Origin: JBBSUQ01 sp964389755
GTDB taxonomy: Bacteria; Bacteroidota; Bacteroidia; Flavobacteriales_D; Crocinitomicaceae
Length of the DNA stretch: 64,000 nt
Reading direction: 5' to 3'
NCBI GenBank assembly: GCA_964389755.1
Contig: CAYMEW010000023.1
Coordinates: 1-64,000 of the forward strand
Part shown: piece by piece, positions 59,442 through 64,000 of the stretch
Position numbering within the stretch: position 1 is the stretch's first letter
How the letters are laid out: every line of letters begins with the position of its first letter
The notes under the pieces: generated by a model
Database searches by the model: none
Seen by the model: the letters and a program-made list of their open reading frames with translations, nothing else
Told to the model about the DNA's origin: nothing
Translations under genes and position numbers: made by a program

Positions 59442-60496
59442 GTGCGTCCGGAATACATTTTTTCATAATAACTGCGATACGCTCCGCTGGTTACTTCGCG
59501 CACCCATTCGCGGTTCTCCAGGTACCAGTCCACGGTTTTGTCGAGACCTTCTTCAAAAGTGAGTGAAGGTTGCCATCCCAGTTCGCGTTCGAGTTTTTGC
59601 GCATCGATGGCATAGCGCTGGTCATGCCCTTTGCGATCGCTAACGAAACGAATAAGTTTGCGGCTTTCTCCCGGCTCGCGTCCCAGTTTCTTGTCGAGCA
59701 TGTCACAGAGCAGGTGGACGAGGTTGATATTGGTCCATTCGTTCAGTCCGCCGATGTTGTAAGATTCTCCGGGCTTTCCGCAGTGAAAGATCAGATCGAT
59801 CGCGCGCACATGATCCTCAACCCATAGCCAGTCACGGATATTTGTTCCTTCGCCGTAAACGGGTAGTTCTTTGCGTTCCAGAATGTTGTTGATCATCAGG
59901 GGAATCAGTTTTTCCGGGAAATGATGACTTCCGTAATTGTTCGAGCAATTCGAGATCTTTACGGGTAAGCCGTAGGTATGGAAAAAAGCCCTGACAAAGT
60001 GATCGGAAGCTGCTTTGGACGCGGAGTACGGGCTGCGAGGATCGTAAGCGGTATCTTCGGAAAACAGTCCTTCTTCGCCGAGGCTTCCGTAAACTTCATC
60101 CGTACTGACATGATGAAAAACATGTGTTCCGGAAGTCCAGACATCCCGCGCATGTTGCAGGAGATTCACTGTTCCAAGTACGTTCGTAGTTACAAAGTCC
60201 ATCGGACCTTCGATTGAGCGATCCACATGTGATTCGGCGGCAAGGTGAATGACATCCGTAATGTCGTATTTTTCAAAGACTGCCTTAACATCTGCAGAAG
60301 CGGTAATATCTCCTTTTATAAAAACATAGTTCGAAGCGTCGGCTACGTCCTCCACATTCCGTAGGTTTCCGGCATACGTGAGTTTATCGAAATTCACGAT
60401 GCGGTAATGCGGATACTTGCGCACGAACAACCTGACAAGGTGCGAACCGATAAAGCCCGCACCGCCGGTCACGAGTATGTTTTTTTCAAATTCCAT
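59438..60496 (-). CDS. rfbB: dTDP-glucose 4,6-dehydratase
   Basis: This short-chain dehydrogenase/reductase converts dTDP-glucose to the 4-keto-6-deoxy sugar, the branch point for dTDP-rhamnose and other deoxysugars. In 352 residues it carries VTGGAGFIGSHLVRLF (10-25), the FDKLTYAGNLRN block and the catalytic YSASKAAS. The stop overlaps cpsB by 4 nt and its start overlaps the nucleotide-sugar dehydrogenase stop by 1 nt. rfbA, rfbC and rfbD are not seen. Confidence 0.95.
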   Translation of the reverse strand: MEFEKNILVTGGAGFIGSHLVRLFVRKYPHYRIVNFDKLTYAGNLRNVEDVADASNYVFIKGDITASADVKAVFEKYDITDVIHLAAESHVDRSIEGPMDFVTTNVLGTVNLLQHARDVWTSGTHVFHHVSTDEVYGSLGEEGLFSEDTAYDPRSPYSASKAASDHFVRAFFHTYGLPVKISNCSNNYGSHHFPEKLIPLMINNILERKELPVYGEGTNIRDWLWVEDHVRAIDLIFHCGKPGESYNIGGLNEWTNINLVHLLCDMLDKKLGREPGESRKLIRFVSDRKGHDQRYAIDAQKLERELGWQPSLTFEEGLDKTVDWYLENREWVREVTSGAYRSYYEKMYSGRT

Positions 60497-61800
60497 TAAA
60501 GGCTCCAGTATTCGAGGTCTTTAATTTTTCCTTTAAAAATTCCTTTAACATCCACGAAGACGCCTTCGCCGCCCGATAATAAGGCTTTGAACTGATCTTC
60601 GGTCATTTCCTGGTATTCTTTGTGATTCACGGCCACGATAACGGCATCATAATTCCCTGCCGGTTTTTCGGTAAGCGTAACACCGTATTCGTGTTCCATT
60701 TCTTCACTCGATGCATGTGGATCTACAAGATCAACCTTTACCTGGAAAGACTGCAATTCTTTCACCACATCGATCACTTTCGAATTCCGGATATCACTGA
60801 CATCTTCTTTAAAAGTGGCCCCCATAACGAGTACGCGGGAATCCTGGATATGCTTGCCACGGGCGAGAATTTTCTTAACGGTTTGTTTCCCGATGTAAAA
60901 GCCCATGGAATCATTAACGTAGCGACCGCTTGTAATCACTTTTGCGTGATAACCGGCCTGTGATGCTTTATGTGTCAGGTAATACGGATCCACGCCGATA
61001 CAGTGTCCGCCAACCAGCCCCGGGGTGAACTTCAGGAAGTTCCACTTGGTTCCTGCTGCGTCGAGCACGTCGTAAGTGTTGATGCCGAGTCGGTTGAAAA
61101 TGATCGAGAGTTCGTTGATGAGTGCAATGTTGACGTCACGCTGTGTATTTTCAATGATCTTGGCCGCTTCCGCAACTTTGATGGACGGTGCACGGTGAAC
61201 GCCGGCTCCAACAACGAGTTCGTAAGTTTTGGCAATGTTTTCCAGGGAATCCGCACAACAACCGGAAACCACCTTGATCACGTTCTGAAGGGTGTGTTGT
61301 TTATCACCCGGGTTAATCCGTTCGGGCGAATAACCGACCATAAAGTCTTCTTTCCACTTCAGCCCGGAGGTTTCTTCGAGTACCGGGATACAGTCTTCTT
61401 CCGTACAACCGGGGTATACCGTGGATTCAAAAACAACGTAATCTCCTTTTTTAAGTACTTTTCCGACCGTTTTGCTCGCACCGATCAGCGGCGAGAGGTT
61501 CGGCAGGTTGGAATCGTCGATCGGTGTGGGCACGGCCACGATGAAAAACTCCACGTTCTTCATATCTTCCGGATCTGCTGTAAAAGTGATGTCGCAACCT
61601 TCAAAGTCTTCCGGCCCGAGTTCGTTGCTCGGGTCGATGTTTCGCTTCATGAGTTCCACCCGTTCGCGGTTAATATCGAATCCGACTACTTTGATCTTTC
61701 GTGCGAACTCCAGCGCGATGGGAAGGCCGACATATCCGAGGCCAATCACGGCCAGGCTTGCTTCTTTATCAATAAGCCTTTGATAAATTGAGTTGTTCAT
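60496..61800 (-). CDS. wbpA: UDP-N-acetyl sugar 6-dehydrogenase (WbpA/TviB type)
   Basis: A 434-residue NAD-dependent four-electron oxidoreductase that turns the sugar 6-OH of UDP-GlcNAc (or UDP-GalNAc) into a uronic acid. It contains GLGYVGLPIALEFAR (20-34), PTPIDDSNLPNL (115-126 or so), the nucleophile Cys in GGHCIGVDPYYLTHKA and the C-terminal GATFKEDVSDIRNSK. Because wbpB and wbpD follow upstream in the operon, UDP-GlcNAc is the likely substrate. The start overlaps wbpB by 32 nt. Confidence 0.92.
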   Translation of the reverse strand: MNNSIYQRLIDKEASLAVIGLGYVGLPIALEFARKIKVVGFDINRERVELMKRNIDPSNELGPEDFEGCDITFTADPEDMKNVEFFIVAVPTPIDDSNLPNLSPLIGASKTVGKVLKKGDYVVFESTVYPGCTEEDCIPVLEETSGLKWKEDFMVGYSPERINPGDKQHTLQNVIKVVSGCCADSLENIAKTYELVVGAGVHRAPSIKVAEAAKIIENTQRDVNIALINELSIIFNRLGINTYDVLDAAGTKWNFLKFTPGLVGGHCIGVDPYYLTHKASQAGYHAKVITSGRYVNDSMGFYIGKQTVKKILARGKHIQDSRVLVMGATFKEDVSDIRNSKVIDVVKELQSFQVKVDLVDPHASSEEMEHEYGVTLTEKPAGNYDAVIVAVNHKEYQEMTEDQFKALLSGGEGVFVDVKGIFKGKIKDLEYWSL

Positions 61801-62818
61801 TTCTGACTTTGTAAATTCGTTCTATAATTTCCACCACTTTGAGTCCTTCGAGGGCATTCGTGGTTGCTGTTGTACGCCCTTTCAGGGTATCGATCACATT
61901 CCTGATCACGTAATTGTGATTGGCTGCCGAACCTTTGTAAGGACCATAATCATTTGCAGGATTAGAAGCTTTCAGTACCGGCATTTCGTAATCCGGAATA
62001 TTGCATACTTCGACTTCGTTCATGTATTGTCCGCCGATCTTAACACTTCCCCGGCTACCGATGATCGTGATGGAACTTTCGAGGTTTTGATCGGCCACAG
62101 CGGTCGAATAGTTGATCGCTCCCATTCCGCCGTTTATAAAATCGAAACTTACGAACCCGGAATCTTCAAAATCGGTGGAGTCCTGGTGCGCAAAATCGCG
62201 AAAACGGCCCTGGATGTTGTCAATGTCGCCGAACAGCCAGTACATAATATCAATAAAATGGGAGAATTGCGTAAACAAAGTACCACCGTCGAGGTCAGCC
62301 GTTCCTTTCCAGCCTCCGGCTTTGTAATAACGGGCATCCCGGTTCCAGTAGCAATTGAGCTGTACCATGTAAATGTCACCGAGCAAGCCGTCCTCAACCA
62401 CGGACTTGATCCATTCGGAAGGGGGAGAATAGCGGTTCTGCATTACGCAGAAAACATTTCGGGACATTTGCAGTGATTTAAAGATCACTTTTTCGCAGTT
62501 GTCTTTGGAAAGCCCCATCGGTTTTTCGCACACCACGTGGTGGCGGTGTTCCAGTGCTTCGATGCTCTGCATGGCGTGCAGTCCGTTTGGTGTACACACG
62601 TTCACCACGTCGAATTCCAGCCCGGAATCGTATAATTCCCGCTGTGTTGAAAAGAAAGGTACGTCGAAGTCTTCCGCGCCGCACTCAGCCTTACTGCGAA
62701 CATCGACCAGTGCTACGAGTTCCGCTTCTTCTTCGCGGCGGATCATTTCAGCATGGCGTTTGCCGATGTGCCCGGCGCCGATCACTGCAAAGCGTATTTT
62801 TTTATCCTGCTGACTCAT
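61769..62818 (-). CDS. wbpB: Gfo/Idh/MocA oxidoreductase (WbpB/WlbA-like)
   Basis: A 349-residue NAD(P)-dependent oxidoreductase with N-terminal GAGHIGKRHAEMIRR (14-28) and the active-site EKPMGLSKDN (97-106). The pathway position suggests UDP-N-acetylglucosaminuronate 3-dehydrogenase, which makes the 3-keto sugar before amination. It overlaps wbpD (ATGA) upstream and wbpA downstream. The PLP aminotransferase (WbpE) expected for the next step is not in the window and may lie beyond the right edge. Confidence 0.88.
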   Translation of the reverse strand: MSQQDKKIRFAVIGAGHIGKRHAEMIRREEEAELVALVDVRSKAECGAEDFDVPFFSTQRELYDSGLEFDVVNVCTPNGLHAMQSIEALEHRHHVVCEKPMGLSKDNCEKVIFKSLQMSRNVFCVMQNRYSPPSEWIKSVVEDGLLGDIYMVQLNCYWNRDARYYKAGGWKGTADLDGGTLFTQFSHFIDIMYWLFGDIDNIQGRFRDFAHQDSTDFEDSGFVSFDFINGGMGAINYSTAVADQNLESSITIIGSRGSVKIGGQYMNEVEVCNIPDYEMPVLKASNPANDYGPYKGSAANHNYVIRNVIDTLKGRTTATTNALEGLKVVEIIERIYKVRNEQLNLSKAY

Positions 62819-63390
62819 TTCAGTCGCGTTACTTTATGATTGCTTAATGTATATTTTTCACCGCTTTCCGGGCAAACCGCCTCTCCCTGTTCATCAAAGG
62901 AAAGCCGGTGACCGTATTCACTCATCCAGCCTGTCTGTCGCGCCGGGTTCCCGACAACCAGTGCGTACGCCGGAACTTCTTTGGTAACCACGGCTCCTGC
63001 ACCGATAAAGGCAAATTTTCCAATGTCGTGACCACAAACGATCGTGGCATTTGCCCCGATACTCGCTCCTTTGCCTACATGTGTACGGGCATATTCGTTT
63101 TTCCGGTTCACGGCACTGCGCGGATTGATCACGTTCGTAAAAACCATCGACGGTCCTAAAAATACGTCGTCTTCCACGATCACACCGGTATAGATCGAAA
63201 CGTTATTTTGCACCTTGACGTTGCGTCCGAGTACCACATCCGGTGAAACCACAACGTTCTGACCGATGTTGCAGCCTTCCCCGATCGTGCACCCGGGCAT
63301 GATGTGCGAGAAATGCCAGATCTTCGTTCCCCGGCCAATGGTGCAGCCGGCATCGATCACAGCCGTTTCATGTGCGAAAAAGTCACTCAT
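62815..63390 (-). CDS. wbpD: UDP-2-acetamido-3-amino-uronate N-acetyltransferase (WbpD/WlbB)
   Basis: A 191-residue left-handed beta-helix acetyltransferase with many hexapeptide repeats (GCTIGRGTKIWHFSHIMPGC, GCNIGQNVVVSPDVVLGRN, GKGASIGANATIVCGHDIG). It transfers acetyl to the 3-amino group, giving UDP-GlcNAc(3NAc)A, used in some O-antigens and capsules. The C-terminal extension (about 150-191, containing GWMSEYGHRLSF) is typical. It overlaps both neighbours by 4 nt. Confidence 0.92.
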   Translation of the reverse strand: MSDFFAHETAVIDAGCTIGRGTKIWHFSHIMPGCTIGEGCNIGQNVVVSPDVVLGRNVKVQNNVSIYTGVIVEDDVFLGPSMVFTNVINPRSAVNRKNEYARTHVGKGASIGANATIVCGHDIGKFAFIGAGAVVTKEVPAYALVVGNPARQTGWMSEYGHRLSFDEQGEAVCPESGEKYTLSNHKVTRLK

Positions 63391-64000
63391 CGCTTGATAT
63401 AGTTTTCAAAATCATTGTGTTCCTTCGTGTGAAGTTCTTCCTGTGAAAGGCCTTTGAAATATGCATATGTGCGTTCCAGCCCTTCCCGCCGGCCTACTTT
63501 CGGCTCCCAACCCAGTAACTGGCGGGCGCGCGTAATATCCGGCTGACGCTGTTTCGGATCATCTGCCGGCAAGGGTTTGTAAACGACTTTCTGGTCAGTT
63601 CCTGTAAGGCGGATCACTTCTTCTGCAAACTCACCGATCGTGATCTCGTCCGGGTTCCCGATATTCACAGGGTACGCATAGTCCGAGTGCAACAGGCGCA
63701 CAATCCCTTCGATGAGGTCGTCGACATAGCAGAATGAGCGGGTCTGGCTTCCGTCACCGAAAACCGTGAGGTCCTCACCGCGAAGTGCCTGCCCGATAAA
63801 AGCGGGAAGAACCCGGCCGTCGTTGAGGCGCATGCGCGGACCGTAAGTATTGAAAATGCGTACAATGCGCGTCTCGATCCCGTGAAAAGTATGGTAGGCC
63901 ATCGTCATCGCTTCCTGGAAACGCTTGGCTTCGTCGTAAACTCCGCGTGGTCCTACCGGGTTTACATTTCCCCAGTAATCTTCCGTTTGCGGATGCACGG
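63387..64000 (-). CDS. NAD-dependent nucleotide-sugar epimerase/decarboxylase (partial, UDP-glucuronate decarboxylase-like)
   Basis: The 3' part of a gene that runs past the right edge of the window; the visible part is about 204 residues. It contains the SDR catalytic YDEAKRFQEA, then RIFNTYGPRMRLNDGRVLPAF and GDGSQTRSFCYVDD as in UDP-xylose synthases and related extended SDRs, and ends in a KxxxFENYIKR tail. The N-terminal Rossmann glycine motif is beyond the edge. It overlaps wbpD by 4 nt, so it belongs to the polysaccharide operon. The exact product is uncertain. Confidence 0.8.
   Translation of the reverse strand, partial: VHPQTEDYWGNVNPVGPRGVYDEAKRFQEAMTMAYHTFHGIETRIVRIFNTYGPRMRLNDGRVLPAFIGQALRGEDLTVFGDGSQTRSFCYVDDLIEGIVRLLHSDYAYPVNIGNPDEITIGEFAEEVIRLTGTDQKVVYKPLPADDPKQRQPDITRARQLLGWEPKVGRREGLERTYAYFKGLSQEELHTKEHNDFENYIKR

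Noticed and set aside
60970..61791. 273-codon open frame on the plus strand
   Set aside because: It is antisense to the wbpA dehydrogenase, whose motifs are clear; no independent evidence supports it.
1..64000. Mobile elements, CRISPR arrays, tRNA and rRNA genes
   Set aside because: I looked for transposases, integrases, inverted terminal repeats, regular spacer arrays and cloverleaf or rRNA-like stretches and saw none.

Overview
The window looks like a piece of a Bacteroidota chromosome, most likely from a Flavobacteriales-type genome (for example Crocinitomicaceae/Fluviicola-like; the lineage below phylum is inference). Several things point this way. Four large secreted proteins end in type IX secretion (T9SS) sorting domains. 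There is a TonB-dependent receptor/DUF4249 lipoprotein pair, a DUF5686 protein, short lipoproteins with the C at +1 followed by polar residues, and starts without Shine-Dalgarno sequences. Many genes are preceded by the Bacteroidota -7 element TAnnTTTG. No rRNA, tRNA, CRISPR array, insertion sequence or prophage was seen, and the window is gene-dense with mostly core-type genes.

Layout. 0.46-4.9 kb: a stress-type cluster of a DoxX-like membrane protein, an unknown 133-aa protein, Hsp20 with its own terminator, then a tightly overlapping trio of TSUP permease, ATP-cone/restriction-endonuclease-fold protein and beta-CASP metallo-beta-lactamase. 5.6-14.1 kb: two T9SS type A cargo proteins, a small alpha/beta hydrolase, fabD, and a small carboxypeptidase-regulatory/TonB-plug protein that lacks a barrel. 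14.1-24.1 kb: GDP-mannose pyrophosphorylase with a SprT-like protease (minus strand), an MlaE/MlaF lipid transporter pair, a BamA/TamA-like outer-membrane protein, two small lipoproteins, and lptB-DUF5686-tatC (minus strand). 24.3-30.3 kb: recQ and a 1245-aa PKD-repeat protein with a T9SS type B sorting domain. 30.4-37.4 kb: a divergent HxlR/DoxX pair with palindromic candidate operators, the DUF4249/TonB receptor operon, a hotdog thioesterase, DinB, a WYL regulator and a VOC protein. 37.4-48.3 kb: pheT-bioD-bioA (overlapping or 1 bp apart), an SRPBCC protein, a third T9SS type A cargo, pdhB, etfB-etfA and a bifunctional-nuclease/UVR protein. 48.2-57.1 kb: a CNT nucleoside transporter, a lipoprotein, a LuxE-like acyl-protein synthetase, a very large outer-membrane protein combining a degenerate peptidase-MA-like region, a TolB-like propeller and an Omp85-like barrel, an M20 amidohydrolase and two tandem DUF4230 proteins. 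57.1-64 kb (minus strand): a membrane/YceI fusion behind a 22-bp palindrome, then a surface-polysaccharide operon (UDP-sugar epimerase/decarboxylase, wbpD, wbpB, wbpA, rfbB, cpsB) that continues beyond the right edge.

How the parts relate. Much of the window serves the cell envelope: LPS export (lptB), lipid asymmetry (mlaEF), outer-membrane assembly or barrels, protein export (tatC), T9SS cargo, and nucleotide-sugar synthesis for capsule/O-antigen (manC and the wbp cassette). The rest is central metabolism (fabD, pdhB, etfAB, biotin), repair (recQ) and small stress or redox modules. The most unusual candidates are the ATP-cone nuclease/beta-CASP pair, the plug-only TonB protein, the pseudo-peptidase/propeller/barrel fusion, the YceI membrane fusion with its operator-like palindrome, and a set of genes whose -7 promoter element nearly touches the start codon, which suggests leaderless mRNAs.
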